A DNA stretch of 64,000 nucleotides from Zygaena filipendulae. Taxonomy: Eukaryota; Arthropoda; Insecta; Lepidoptera; Zygaenidae. Below, one piece after another: positions 1 through 10,611 of this stretch (its first letter is position 1; each line of letters begins with the position of its first letter). The notes under the pieces are model-generated. The model was not told the origin of the DNA. It made no database searches and saw only the letters and a list, made by a program, of their open reading frames with translations. The position numbers and the translations under genes were made by a program. The stretch covers positions 13,285,501 to 13,349,500 of the forward strand of contig OU015654.1 in assembly GCA_907165275.2 (NCBI GenBank), given 5' to 3'.

Positions 1-143
1 TGGACTCCGAACGGATTTTGATAAAATTTTGTAACCATTTATAATATGGTCCAACTTAAAAGATAGGATAGTTTTTATCCCAGAATTCCCACGGGAACTC
101 CGAAATTACCGCGGATGAAATCGTGGGGGACAGCTAGTAATAT
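1..143 (+). repeat. SINE-like lepidopteran repeat, cut by the window edge
   Basis: This is the reference description for the commonest repeat here. Complete copies begin near ATATTATAAATGCGAAAG, continue with TTTGTTACGCTTTCACGCC, GAACCGATCATCATGAAAT, ACATAGGGTACTTTTTATCC, CCCGCGGGAACTCCGAAATT, and end GTGAAACCGCGGGGCACAGC followed by TAGT. This copy lacks its 5' part. No protein is encoded. I recognise the sequence as widespread in Lepidoptera but cannot assign the family name; SINE is a guess from size and copy number. Confidence 0.75.
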
Positions 144-224
144 ATAAAAATCTATGTAACAAGCAAGAAGTGTGTTTTTTTTATTTCACACAAACTTTTA
201 AAATGCTTTTTCTTAAATCAAGCT

Positions 225-473
225 TTTTAACCGCCGCACTCGGAGTCAACTTTAATGATTACTTAGTTAAGTATACATTTTTAAAACAAAACTGTCGCAA
301 ATATCAGACTAGTTTAATAAATAAATGTTAATTGGCATTTAACTAACTAAGTTACATCTCATTAAATGCCAAATAACATTATGTATTGAACGTCTCTGAT
401 TGCGGCAGTTTTGTTTTAAAAATCTATACTTAACTAAGTAATCATTAAAGTCGACTCTGAGTGCGGCGGTAAG
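225..473. repeat. Palindromic element of about 249 bp
   Basis: The two halves are near-perfect reverse complements. The left end reads CCGCCGCACTCGGAGTCAAC and the right end GTCGACTCTGAGTGCGGCGG. The arms share AACTAAGTAATCATTAAAG and AAAACAAAACTG, and the centre has a smaller inverted pair (AATTGGCATTTAA and ATTAAATGCCAAAT). It is probably a non-autonomous fold-back or MITE. A half copy lies at 8148-8200. Confidence 0.75.
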
Positions 474-1084
474 TTTCAACTTCAAATATCTGTAAAAAAA
501 ACTGTGCTAGTTTTTGAATTATTTTTTCAATCCTTACTATCAATTGACTATTCTAGACATCGAATCTAGCCTTAACTCAATACCCCACTACTGGTAGCTT
601 TTTACTTGGACGCCCACATTTTTCTTTCTTATAAACAGCTACTGTTCCCCTGCAGTTTCATACGCATCGATTTCGGAGTATTCCGCCGATCAAGCTCTAG
701 AGTAAATAGGCATTTAAGGATAGAAACTATAGCTGTTCCTCAAGCTTTCACTCGCGTAAATGACCGTGTGTTCTTTGCTTTACCCCTAACAACGGTAGGC
801 AAAATTGCATGATCAATTGAGTATACACTAGACAAATCCTAAAAACGTAACAAACAAACTCACATTCGCATTTAAAAAACCTATTAGGAATGTAGAAGCC
901 AAAGACATTATACGAAAATAGACGAACAAAACAAACTTTTACTATGAAATCCACGTCAACCAATTTTTGCGGGGGGAGTGATCAAAATAAAAACCAATCA
1001 CATCGTTGCGACGTAATCAAATACCAGTCACCATAAAGTGCATTTCAAATAGCCAATCACATCGCTTTCTAGATATTATCTATG

Positions 1085-1172
1085 TCTCTTTAGATTAGGC
1101 ACTGTTGATGTTTGTTTCTTTTTCCTGTGTGTTGTGCTGAAATAAATGTATTTTCTTCTTCTTCTTCTTTCC
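1085..1172 (+). repeat. 3' end of a retroelement
   Basis: An AATAAA signal (1141 onward) is followed closely by a CTT-rich run, the usual appearance of a truncated non-LTR retrotransposon tail. The flanks 474-1084 and 1173-1719 hold no supported gene, only AT-rich and unassigned sequence. Confidence 0.4.
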
Positions 1173-1719
1173 ATGGTGGTATCTATAGACCATAGTCTGC
1201 TAACTAACGACATTTTTTAGTAGGGGAAAGCTTAGCCGAGCGTATTGTTAATCTATTCTATTCTCTTTCAATATCTTTGGTTAAAGCATAATTATGGATA
1301 ACAATATTATTGTTGTTTCTTCTTATCTACTACCCACGATCGTGTAATATCATAATAGCACCTTTATAGAAAAAACAAAAAAAAAATCACTGGCAAAAGA
1401 TCTCATATCGTTATCTCCCCGTTGTGACCTGCCAATGACCTATCTGCGAGGCTTTTGTGAGGTTTCATATAATGGAAACCCGGTAGGCTCGATTACATAA
1501 CCAAACTGCGCAACTTTTATAGGTACCTTTTTTAAGTACCGCGGTGCAGAAGATCTACTTTGAGTGTTTTATTCAAAGATCCAACCTATTTTCCTCAGTT
1601 CTAGAAGAATTTCAGAGTCATAAAAAAACGAACAAAAAAAAAAAAGAAAAAAAAAGAACGAGATAAAAAGAACGCCGCCATTACGCACTACTCTGAATTA
1701 ATTGCATAGTAACATGTTA

Positions 1720-1864
1720 TGACTTCACACTTTAACGGCTGATTATCATGAAATTTTGCATATACGTTGTCAGAGGTACAGAAAAGGCCATAGGAGTTTC
1801 ATCTCGGAATTCTCTTGGATACTCCGAAATTAAAGCGGGTGAAACCGCGGGGAATGGTGAGTAA
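1720..1864 (+). repeat. SINE-like repeat copy
   Basis: It carries CATGAAATTTTGCATA, the ACTCCGAAATTAAAGCGGGT block and GTGAAACCGCGGGGAA. The extreme 3' CAGCTAGT has decayed to TGGTGAGT. Confidence 0.7.
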
Positions 1865-1917
1865 ATAAATAATAATATTACAATGCGAAAATAGATTACC
1901 AAGTATTTATCAAACAA

Positions 1918-2055
1918 CGATGGCGCAAGCCTGCGACCGGAAGCGACGTAAGTAAAGCAAATATGGCGGCCGGATGTGGGTCGTAAGTCACGCCGCGAGC
2001 TCCCGGTCGACTTCCTGTGCGGGCTCGATTCACGGTAGGTACCACGACGACTTGA
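1918..2055 (+). other. CpG-rich patch with a mini reading frame and a good splice donor
   Basis: In AT-rich surroundings this stretch is rich in CG. It holds ATGGCGCAAGCCTGCGACCG, a nine-codon frame (MAQACDRKR) that ends at a consensus donor (GAC followed by GTAAGT at 1948). The exon would end in phase 1, the phase needed by the Grip exon at 46959. That is only compatible with an alternative first exon or promoter; chance is equally possible. Confidence 0.2.
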
Positions 2056-2135
2056 CGATTACGTCACGATTTGTCTACGTCAACTTTTTCCTTCCATCGA
2101 ACTATCTATATCCTTAACTAGATACCTATATTTTA

Positions 2136-2310
2136 TCCTTTGTTTGCCTGTTTGTTACGCTTTCACAACTTAACTACTCAACCAATCATGGAATTTTGCA
2201 TACGCATTGTCAGGGGTATACAGAGAAGGACATAGAGTACTTTGCATCCTAGAATTCCCGCGGAATCTCCAGAATTAACACGAGCGAAATCTTGGGGAAA
2301 AGCTAGTGAA
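2136..2310 (+). repeat. SINE-like repeat copy
   Basis: The copy is nearly full length, from TTTGCCTGTTTGTTACGCTT to GGGGAAAAGCTAGTGAA. It abuts the MITE at 2311. Confidence 0.75.
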
Positions 2311-2614
2311 TTGGGTATTCTCCAGGGTATGAAAATCAAAGTTCTAATTAGTCCGTCAGTTAGAAAATAAAAAAATAATGGACGCGTATTTTTTGCTTTT
2401 GCAAATTAATGAAAATAAACATTAAAGTTTAGGGTTGGGGACTCGTGACGTCAATATTCAGTATAAGCCTCATTCAAACTGCACCGGGTTGTGACGTCAC
2501 GCGACATTTCAACTCAATGTATCGCCGTTATTTTTTGATTACGTAAAAAAAGAAAAAATACGTGTTTTTAACTAATTTACACGACGGACTAAAAAAAATT
2601 TCGTCAAGTAGCCA
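2311..2614 (+). mobile_element. TGACGTCA MITE, divergent copy
   Basis: About 304 bp. Its subterminal inverted repeats are TTAGTCCGTCAGTTAG on the left and GACGGACTAA on the right. Two perfect TGACGTCA palindromes lie inside (2446-2453 and 2492-2499), followed by TTTTTTGATTACGTAAAAAA. The ends (TTGGGTATTCTCC.. and ..AGTAGCCAA) differ somewhat from the main subfamily at 37641 and 60074. No coding capacity. Confidence 0.75.
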
Positions 2615-3544
2615 ATTCCTAATAGGTAATTTATTTATGTATGTACTGTATGTATGTACTAAGTACATAATATCTGTATGACAGAAGTTGTTATTGGAAA
2701 CGATGCGACGACGTTAAATTGCTCCGATAAAAACAAATGGCGACTGTCAGACTCATTGCAGTTAAATTAACTTTAACGGTCGATAAAATTTAATAACTGA
2801 ATCGCCTAAAGTAGTCACCATACTAGCTGCAATGGAAAACAATAGCTGGAAATTACTCAAGCGTTCATGATTTTGAACATTGTTTAATTTTAATCCGTGA
2901 CCACTAAATCTTTAGAATTCCAGACGTTGCCAGAAATGTAAAGCTTAGAAATGTTGTTGTAAATCGGCTGCTCTATGGAAAAACAAAGCAACTGACAATT
3001 TTTTTAGAAATGTTTTTTTTTTTGCCTCTTTTTAAGCATAACGGACCTCATTTTTTGATGCATCAAAATATGAAAATTCTTAGAGGAGGATTTTCTTATG
3101 GAAGGTTTGGCATTCCGTTTTTTGCACCTCCTGTTAAATTTATTCATTTGCTTAACCGTCAAAAAGGCTTTAGTCTTAGAGAAATTAAAATTAAGAAAAT
3201 CGTTAAACTATGCAAGGTTTGTTATAAATAAAGCTATTATTTCCGATTTTCAACTCCTCATATAAAATTTGTTCCACTGCAATTACTTTGTTTTTCGGTA
3301 TGGCAGCCGAAATGGCAAATACATATTCACCAAGTCGCACAAAACGTTGTGCACTGCAATGTGTGCATTGCAGCTCGGATATAATAAAATTATTCATTTG
3401 GGAATTACTTATTTTACTTATATGTGTAATATGTATTAACATATTATTATCCATACTGGACCAAAGACATATTGTAATATTACAAATGGAATTCAGCAAT
3501 TTTTATATTGATTTTTCATACTCAAGAGCGCCGTATAATAATAG
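2615..3544. other. Unassigned stretch with short overlapping reading frames
   Basis: No recognised repeat or gene. Two frames of 90-98 codons overlap on opposite strands around 3203-3560 and one of 73 codons lies at 3010-3231. I recognise none of the products, and none has convincing start context or splice sites. It may be decayed coding or transposon sequence. Confidence 0.3.
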
Positions 3545-3668
3545 TACATTGTTATCCTAGGGGTGAAAGTAACTAATTTAGTCCCGAGACGGGGTTTGGG
3601 TTTAGCGTAGCGAGGGCGCCAATAGATCGAGGGACTAAATAAGTCTTTCTCCCGAGGATAACACTGTG
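3545..3668. repeat. Imperfect palindromic repeat
   Basis: GTTATCCTAGGGGTGAAAG at the left mirrors CTTTCTCCCGAGGATAAC at the right, and TTAGTCCCGAG mirrors CGAGGGACTAA nearer the centre. Likely a small non-autonomous element. Confidence 0.5.
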
Positions 3669-3893
3669 CTTTTCATTACGAATGCAAGGAAAGTCAAAAT
3701 AAAAATAGGAATTAGCTAAAGAAAAAAATGAGTGAAGTAAGTATGCTCCCTATGACATAAAAAAAAACTTGAGTTTCTGCCGTATCCAGCTGTCAGTTGA
3801 AAGCGATTCTCCCTAGGACTGAAAAGGGTTACTTTCAACCCGCTTCTCAGGCAACTTCAGACCTACTTTCCGAGTATGAGTAATGAAAATTAT

Positions 3894-4184
3894 TTTTTAA
3901 TACAGTTGCTCAAAAAGCGGCATATTGCAGGGACGTATAGCGTTCAGGAAGTGGGCTATTACATACTCGAGCTTTTTCTTTACCTTTTCCGAACTCGTGC
4001 GTTCTCTTTCCCAACTGTCAAAAATGGCGAAACGACATTGACACACTTTTTGTATTGCGCAACGTAGGTTTCGTATTACTAATACGACTAGCGCCATCTC
4101 TTGATCACAGTTGGAACTTAGTTGAGTTTGTGTTTTTATTATTTTACTATATTTCTTCATTTTTTTCGCAACTGTATTAAAAAT
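3894..4184 (+). mobile_element. TIR element ending TTTTAATACAGTTGC
   Basis: The left end TTTTTTAATACAGTTGCTC mirrors the right end CGCAACTGTATTAAAAAT, giving about 290 bp. Reading frames on both strands (63 and 87 codons) are opposite views of the same non-coding repeat. A second copy in inverted orientation is at 59001-59292. Confidence 0.7.
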
Positions 4185-4196
4185 AGTTGTTCAGTA

Positions 4197-4316
4197 CACG
4201 TGCGGAACCGTCATTGCAAAGAGTTCCGACTGTCAACCCTCACCTTCGGCTGCGCCTCGGCTCGGGTCGACATTTGTCGGAACTCTTTGCAATGACAGCC
4301 TTTCCGCACTTGTAAT
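4197..4316. repeat. Hairpin unit next to the TIR element
   Basis: GTGCGGAACCGTCATTGCAA and AGAGTTCCGAC are mirrored by GTCGGAACTC and TTTGCAATGACAGCCTTTCC, around a GC-rich loop. The same hairpin sits beside the other copy of the TIR element (58869-58988), so both parts moved or were duplicated together. Confidence 0.7.
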
Positions 4317-4780
4317 GAAATATACTATTTCCTCAGGCAGTATCATTACAATACACTACCTAAAACGATCAACGTACAATAACTAAAACGATCTTTCAAA
4401 TAGCTAAAGTCGCGACTTTAGGAATTTTTACTGCTCTTATTTAGGGTTCAAACTTTCCAAAATTCACTAACAAAAAGGTGAGCGAATTTCTCCGTCAAGT
4501 CTTTTGACATACCTAGGTACATACATGATGTCACAACTGTTAATGGGAGGTAGCTAAATCAAAAGGACGCGGCGCACTTAATGATCAACATACTCGATTT
4601 AAACTTAAAATTTCTATGGAAAAATTACCTTTGTTTCAATCGTAACAAGGTAAATGCTTGTGTTCGCTCGATCTGAATTTCATAACGTTGCGCGTTGTAA
4701 TGTGTTTCCCGCATAATGGAGAGGCTTACTCACTTAAAGTCGCTTTGGGAGTTTTGCGCTCGAAATCGGAACTAATTTCG

Positions 4781-4896
4781 GGAACGTTATTGTTACATTT
4801 GCATACATTGTATAATAAGATCACTGTGTCACTGAAATTCAAATAGCTACTTTATTATGTACACTTCATAAATAATCGAGGGATATAAATGCGTTA
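4781..4896 (+). repeat. Direct repeat A, first copy (retrotransposon target)
   Basis: A 116-bp segment from GGAACGTTATTG to AAATGCGTTA, repeated almost exactly at 7958-8073. Its last four bases GTTA recur at 7885-7888 across the inserted retrotransposon, so they are the likely target duplication. Confidence 0.8.
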
Positions 4897-7884
4897 GAAT
4901 AGAATAGAATAGAATAGAATCATTTATTTCACATTATCAATTTCATAGTTATATTACTAATAAAAATGTCAGAGGATAATATGATCGTCAATAATAAAAT
5001 AATAATAATAATAAAATAATAAAAGTATCATAATAAGAATGTCAATAATTATAAAAATAGTAAAAATGTCATTTAAATCAAAAAATGAACATGTCAAAAA
5101 TGTAAAAATAAAGATTATAAATCGATCAATCGATTTTGTACAAATATTCATTTAAACAATAAAATTCGCTATCCAACAAAAGATTCTTCAGCTGGCGGTA
5201 GAAAGTTTCGTCAGATGTATTTTTTAAACTAGCGGGTAGTTTCTCATAAAGAATTGGGCCAATCACACGCGGGTTTCTAGTGGCCAGTTTAGTCCTGTGG
5301 GGGACACTCGCTAGTCTTCCCGCATTACGCAAAGATCGCCCTCCACACTCTCGAAGACTGAAATTTGCTATATTTTTGCGGACATAGGAAATGATCTCGA
5401 ATAGGTACAGACTTGTCATTGTCATTATGCGGTGTTTAGTGAAGAGTGTCCTACAGGTTTGCCGTTGTTTTATACCTGCGATAATGCGAAGCGCGCGCTT
5501 TTGAAGAACAAAAACGCGATTGGAGTCTGTCGAGTTTCCCCACAACAATATACCGTATGACATCAGTGAGTGAAAATGTGCATAGTAAGTCTGTCTTAGT
5601 ACGGCACTGGAGACGAGTGGGCGCAATTTTCGCAGAGCGTAAGCTGCACTACTAAGTTTGTCACAGAGTGTCTGTATGTGGTTTTTCCAGTTAATATGTG
5701 AGTCCAGTGTATAACCAAGAAATCTGCACGCGTGACTGATCGGAATAGGGCTATTTATGCAAACAGGTAGTTCAACTGCTTTAGCCGAAAATAGCATTAG
5801 GGTGGACTTTGTTGAGTTGAGGATAAGTCCATTTGATGAAAACCATTCGTGCAGCCGGCTATATGTGAAATTTATCTTTGAGTTCAGCTGCTCATAAGTG
5901 CGGGCACATATCACAACCGTCGTATCATCAGCAAATAAGACAACTAGACCGTCTGTGATGAAGTGGGCAAGATCGTTAATGAACGCCAGAAACAAAGTAT
6001 TCCCAAGCGAGGATCCTTGTGGTATACCGATCTTGACATCTCCCGCCTCAGATCTGTATCTCTGGCCATTAGCTGTCACTACTACGCGTTGCTTGCGGCC
6101 CTCTAAGAAGGATTTGAGCAGCATGTGGGCATTTTCCTTTATACCGTATGAATTTAATTTTGCCAAGAGCAACTCGTGTGAGATGACGTCAAAAGCTTTT
6201 GTGAGATCACAAAAAACGCCCGCAGTTTTATATCCGTCATCTATGCTCATGAGTATTGAGTCTACTACTTGATGTGCTGCGGCAGTAGTTGATTTACCTT
6301 TTCTATAAGCGTACTGTCTGTCGGTAAGTAGATCATTTGTCTCGAGATGGTCCATAAGGCTGTTGGAAATAATCGACTCAATTAGTTTTGAGATGTTCGG
6401 CACAATAGTAATAGGCCTATGACTATCGACTTGAGTTCTATCTCCTTTACCCTTATATACAGGACATACTCTGGTAGTTTTTAGTACCTCAGGGTATACT
6501 CCATCGCGAAACATTTCGTTTATAAGAGACACTAATTTATCCGCCAGCAGCGGCCAAATAGACATTATAATATTAATTGATATATCGTATATATCCATTG
6601 TCCCCGATTTGTGTAACATGCTTCTTAGAATCCCATCCAATTTTTCACGAGTTACGAGCGGTAGTGCAAATTGCGGTGGATTTAGTTCGTTTAGATGCTG
6701 TTGTAGGTAACTAAGTGCTTGGTGTTTATTACTTCCTAATTGTAATTTGGATGTGATATTGAGAAAGTAATCATTAAAGCAGTCTGGTATGCGTTCGGTA
6801 TCGACATGTGACCCCTCACTTATTAAATCAATATTTTGTGATTTACTTTTAAGGGATATTTCGTTATTAACAATCTGCCACACTTCTTTCGACGGATTTT
6901 TAGTGGTCAGTAACCTGTGATCGTTATGTGCGCGGCGATCGCGTAAGCTTAGCGACTTGATAAGCTCTGAATAGTGACGTACGCAATTACCTATCACTCG
7001 GTTGTTGGGGTATTGTTGCTTGATTGCACAAAAATCGTCAAACTTTTTAATATAACTAGACAGTTCATCACTAATCCAACTTGTATAATTTTTTTGCTTA
7101 CAAATTACTTTTTTTAGTGGAAAATGAATATTAATATAATGTGTCAGAATTGTAAACAACTTACTGAATTTTTTATTTATTGTAATGTCAGTTTCAATAA
7201 AATCCCAATTGTAATTAGTAATGTCAAAATAAAAATTAAATATTGAATCTTTGGTAAATAGCCTGCGTAGTGTATACTTACCTTTAGTTTTACATATATT
7301 TTGTGGTGTTGTCAACACGAACAGCTGAGCGCTGTGGTCGCTTATCGGTGTGTCTATTGACGAGGCGTCGATGTTACTCTCGTTACGAGAAACTATTCCG
7401 CAGTCTAACGATGTGCTACAGGTATCTGTAGTACGCGTTGGGAAATTAACAATATTTTGACAATTAAAACTACGCAACAGATCGTCTAAATGACGTCTAT
7501 CACTGGTGTCTGTGAGGTAATCCACGTTAATATCGCCAACCAAAATGAATCTTTTGTTTTCGTCACTTAACTTAGACATTAACATTTCAATGATTTTAAA
7601 AAACTCGGCAATGTCACCGTTTCCAGTTCTGTAAACTCCTATTATTACTAATTTGATACTGTACACTTCGATGGCGCTTAAATCGCAGTGGTATTCAACG
7701 GCGAGGCTCTGTAGGTCAGTTCGCTTTTTATACATTACACCGCTACGTGCGTATAGTGCTACACCGCCGTGTTCGATGCGCGTGCGACAAAAATAGTTTG
7801 CTAATTCATAATTACAGAGCCTCACGCGTTGTATTTCACCTGATTTGCACCAAGTTTCTGAACAAACTAATATATCTGGATTGT
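4897..7884 (-). mobile_element. 5'-truncated non-LTR (LINE) retrotransposon
   Basis: The element lies on the minus strand. It runs from a truncated 5' end at about 7884, through one long open frame, to an AT-rich 3' UTR and a tail of four ATTCT units with AATAAA just before it (around 4915-4930). GTTA is repeated at both borders. The intact frame and clean borders suggest a recent insertion. The domain order, an apurinic-type endonuclease then a reverse transcriptase in one ORF, fits the jockey/CR1 group; I cannot fix the clade. Confidence 0.9.
5126..7882 (-). CDS. Endonuclease-reverse transcriptase ORF, 5' partial
   Basis: This is the replication protein of the retrotransposon: it nicks target DNA and copies the element RNA at the nick. 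About 919 codons are open up to the truncation, where the codons read NPDILVCSETW, carrying the catalytic Glu of the endonuclease. The first 20 codons precede a GTG codon that should not be taken as the true start. Numbering from that GTG, LVGDINVDY and PISDHS (near residue 162) complete the endonuclease. The reverse transcriptase follows, with AYRKGKSTT, FCDLTKAFD, GIPQGSSLG and the catalytic FADD near residue 630. The C-terminal part includes SYGILLWGNSTD and ends at a stop near 5126. There is no internal stop or frameshift. The endonuclease start and any ORF1 are missing, so this copy could not act alone. Confidence 0.92.
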   Translation of the reverse strand, partial: NPDILVCSETWCKSGEIQRVRLCNYELANYFCRTRIEHGGVALYARSGVMYKKRTDLQSLAVEYHCDLSAIEVYSIKLVIIGVYRTGNGDIAEFFKIIEMLMSKLSDENKRFILVGDINVDYLTDTSDRRHLDDLLRSFNCQNIVNFPTRTTDTCSTSLDCGIVSRNESNIDASSIDTPISDHSAQLFVLTTPQNICKTKGKYTLRRLFTKDSIFNFYFDITNYNWDFIETDITINKKFSKLFTILTHYINIHFPLKKVICKQKNYTSWISDELSSYIKKFDDFCAIKQQYPNNRVIGNCVRHYSELIKSLSLRDRRAHNDHRLLTTKNPSKEVWQIVNNEISLKSKSQNIDLISEGSHVDTERIPDCFNDYFLNITSKLQLGSNKHQALSYLQQHLNELNPPQFALPLVTREKLDGILRSMLHKSGTMDIYDISINIIMSIWPLLADKLVSLINEMFRDGVYPEVLKTTRVCPVYKGKGDRTQVDSHRPITIVPNISKLIESIISNSLMDHLETNDLLTDRQYAYRKGKSTTAAAHQVVDSILMSIDDGYKTAGVFCDLTKAFDVISHELLLAKLNSYGIKENAHMLLKSFLEGRKQRVVVTANGQRYRSEAGDVKIGIPQGSSLGNTLFLAFINDLAHFITDGLVVLFADDTTVVICARTYEQLNSKINFTYSRLHEWFSSNGLILNSTKSTLMLFSAKAVELPVCINSPIPISHACRFLGYTLDSHINWKNHIQTLCDKLSSAAYALRKLRPLVSSAVLRQTYYAHFHSLMSYGILLWGNSTDSNRVFVLQKRALRIIAGIKQRQTCRTLFTKHRIMTMTSLYLFEIISYVRKNIANFSLRECGGRSLRNAGRLASVPHRTKLATRNPRVIGPILYEKLPASLKNTSDETFYRQLKNLLLDSEFYCLNEYLYKID

Positions 7885-8142
7885 GTTAAAAAGTGGATCT
7901 GTTTTGTTTGTTATGCTTTCACGCCTTGACGGCTGAACCGATCATCATGTAATTTTAGGAACGTTATTGTTACATTTGCATACATTGTATATTAAGATCA
8001 CTGTGTCACTGAAATTCAAATAGCTACTTTATTATGTACACTTCATAAATAATCGAGGGTTACAAATGCGTTAAAAAGTGGATCTGTTTTGTTTGTTATG
8101 CTTTCACGCCTTGACGATTGAACCGATCATCATGTAATTTTA
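7885..8142 (+). repeat. Direct repeats B, A', B' (tandem duplication)
   Basis: B (7885-7957, 73 bp, starting GTTAAAAAGTGG) is the 5' part of a SINE-like repeat. It is followed by A' (7958-8073) and a second B (8070-8142). With A at 4781-4896 the order is A, retrotransposon, B, A', B'. The simplest history is a tandem duplication of a 189-bp A-B unit with the retrotransposon landing at the A/B junction of the first unit. Confidence 0.8.
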
Positions 8143-8147
8143 AACAA

Positions 8148-8310
8148 GGAATGACGGCTGCACTCCGACTCGTTTTAATGATTACTTAATTTTAAGTAAA
8201 TAATTTTATAATAAAATCGCCAATTCTTTTTTGTTATGTTTGTTATTGTAAGGAGAAGAAGAATATAAAAGAATTTTGGAGTTCCTGCGGGAATCCTGAA
8301 ACTAACACGG
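8148..8310 (+). repeat. Half palindrome fragment and SINE-like fragment
   Basis: 8148-8200 matches one arm of the 225-473 palindrome (CGGCTGCACTCCGACTCG, AATGATTACTTA). 8275-8310 holds GAGTTCCTGCGGGAATCC, a short internal piece of the SINE-like repeat. Confidence 0.5.
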
Positions 8311-8444
8311 GTTATTACTTTATGCTGACTCTACATCATCCTCACATTCCCAAACTACTCGAGTAATTATAACTTTAATAACTTTGTGTTGATTATTTAT
8401 TATTACTGGTTTGTTGACCATCATAATATAATCTCATTATAATC

Positions 8445-8910
8445 TATACATATAAATAAAATTGAAGTGTCTGTTTGTAATATCAAATTAACAAATTTTC
8501 ACTAAATTCATATAAAACTACATACGATATTAGCCATCTCCCGTCTACGGTCGCCACTGAAAATCAGCGTCGTGGAACTTAGTGCCACGGCATAATGCTG
8601 AGTGGTAGCCATTTTGGTACCAACTATTCTAGTTTAAGACTCACGCTTGTACTTATTTTATCTTTATGGTATCAAATAAACTTTTCTATTCTATTCTATT
8701 CTATATTCAAATAAAAAAACAACTTTTAAAAATTTTCTCTGTCTGTCTGGCTGTCTGTTTGTTTCGACTAATCTCTATAATGGCTGGACCGATTTTGACG
8801 TGACTTTCACTCGCAGATAGCTAGGAGTAATTTAGGCTACTTTTTATCCCGGAATTCGTGCAAGAACTCCGAAATTAACGCGGGTGAAACCGCGGGGATC
8901 AGCTAGTATA
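8445..8910 (+). repeat. SINE-like repeat, variant B, split by a retroelement tail
   Basis: Variant B starts AATTGAAGTGTCTGTTTG, has TTTTCACTAAATGCATATAA and GGCTGGACCGATTTTAACGG, and shares the common 3' end. Here the 5' part (8455-8530) is separated from the 3' part (8706-8910) by a LINE tail. Confidence 0.75.
8531..8705 (+). mobile_element. 3' end of a LINE, inserted in a SINE-like copy
   Basis: It contains CTGAAAATCAGCGTCGTGGA, a stem (GTGGAACTTAGTGCCACGGC), CATAATGCTGAG, ATCAAATAAAC and a tail of ATTCT repeats. A close copy is at 9966-10136. The 5' side is lost. Confidence 0.75.
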
Positions 8911-9954
8911 ATAATATAACAATATGCAAATGTTCCAATACCACCAACTTCCAACACAACATGTCTCCGCGAACTTGGCATGTAGTACAACATAAATCAA
9001 ATTTTCACACCACATGCTCGACAATGCCGAATTATATGTCATGTAAACCTTACCGAAAGCAAGACATTATATCTCTTGGCTTTAGCCGGGTTATAATGTT
9101 CTATTGAATTTCATTATAACCCGCTGGTCAATAATGTGATTTTCACTTTCATAATTCTTATTGCTATGTCCATAACGTCTCATTTCGCTAAACAGAATGT
9201 GTTCTCAGCGGGCGCGGCCAACTCGATTTTCGAAGACCGAAGCCGTGGCCCACTAGATTCGCAGTGAGACGAACTTCATTTGTTTGTCAAATCGAGTAGG
9301 CCACGCCAGCTGAAAGAAGTGGCTATATAGGATCTACTAAGCCTGGTTTTTTATTGTCTCGCATTATGTGAGAAAAGTAGAGTATACACCACAGGGATAA
9401 AACTGTTTTTTTCTTGGGCGCTTGAATCCCTCACTGCACTCAGGACTCAATCTTAATTCCCTCCCTTTGGTCGGGAATTAACTTATAACACCCTCGCTGC
9501 GCTCGGGAGTTAAATTTGGAGTCCTTCGTTATGTTCAGGATTCAATGTAGCGCCCGTGACATAAAACAGTGCTTTATCCCCTTGGTGTATAATCTACTAT
9601 TATGTAATCGTTTTAGTACACGAATACATCTGAATATTGCTGGGGTGAATATAGCCGGACATATCGAAGAGACAGATGGCGATAAGCAAAGTTTGTTCGC
9701 GCTATCCCTTGTTTTGCGGATAAAGAGGCGACATCTATACAGATACCCTAAAATTGACAGTCAGACAGACAGAGTTACCTTCGCATTTGTATTATTAGTA
9801 GGGATTTATTTCTGATTATATATTTAGTCTTCTTAGGCATACCCCGCAACATACATTATGAGAATTTACTTAGCTTTTTTACTATCTAATTACTCTACTT
9901 TTACTTTTTAAATTATCTTTGAAACTAAGAAATGTAGATTGTGGACGGTCTTAT
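8911..9954. other. No gene seen; palindromic and CTCGCTGCGCTCGG repeats
   Basis: A small stem lies at 9088-9122 (CGGGTTATAATG with CATTATAACCCG). At 9415-9560 a repeat has several versions of CCCTCGCTGCGCTCGGGA with GAATTAA, a motif of small repeated elements. The 99-codon frame at 9516-9815 crosses repeat sequence and is not credible as a gene. Confidence 0.45.
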
Positions 9955-9965
9955 TGGTAGTGTGA

Positions 9966-10136
9966 AGCCATCTCCCTTCACTGAAAATCAGCGTCGTGGA
10001 ACTCAGTGCCACGGCCTAATGCTGAGTGGTAGCCATTTTGGTACCAACTATTCTAGTTTAAGACTCACGCTTGTACTTATTTTATCTTTATGGTATCAAA
10101 TAAACTTTTTTCTATTCTATTCTATTCTATTCTCTT
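9966..10136 (+). mobile_element. 3' end of a LINE, second copy
   Basis: Same family as 8531-8705, with the CAGCGTCGTGGAACTCAGTG stem and an ATTCT tail. It is immediately followed by a variant B SINE-like copy. Confidence 0.75.
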
Positions 10137-10386
10137 CTAATTGAAGTGTCTGTTTGTGATTCCAAATTAACAGCTTTTCACTAAATGCATATAAAATTAT
10201 ACCTATACCTACGGCTCTTACATTAAAAAAATCACAGTCTGTCTATCTGTCTGTTTGTTCCGGCTAATCTCTGAAACGGCTGGACCGATTTTAACGGGAC
10301 TTAGACTACTTTTATTTTACAAAAAAAATTGTTCTTGCGTGAATTCCGAAACTCACGCGGGTGAAACCGAGGGGCACAGCTAGTTT
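10137..10386 (+). repeat. SINE-like repeat, variant B, near full length
   Basis: Runs from AATTGAAGTGTCTGTTTG through CTCTGAAACGGCTGGACCG to GGGGCACAGCTAGTT, about 250 bp. Confidence 0.8.
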
Positions 10387-10611
10387 TATTATTACTTTAA
10401 TATTATGATTATAAGAAAATTCCACTGAATAGAGCTGGATGTATATACGAGTTCGCATAACTTTTCCTCGAACTTCAGTCTTAGAAGTTTCATCTTTTAT
10501 ATTTTAAGTGCATGGGTTCTATGAATACGTACACGTAGGGGCTCAATTACAACGTTGCGAAAAGTAGTTATTTCTAAGTAGTAGTAGTTTATTCTTATAG
10601 AAAACTAAATG

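Noticed and set aside
5898..6272. 124-codon frame on the + strand
   Set aside because: It lies wholly antisense to the reverse transcriptase, whose frame carries all catalytic motifs.
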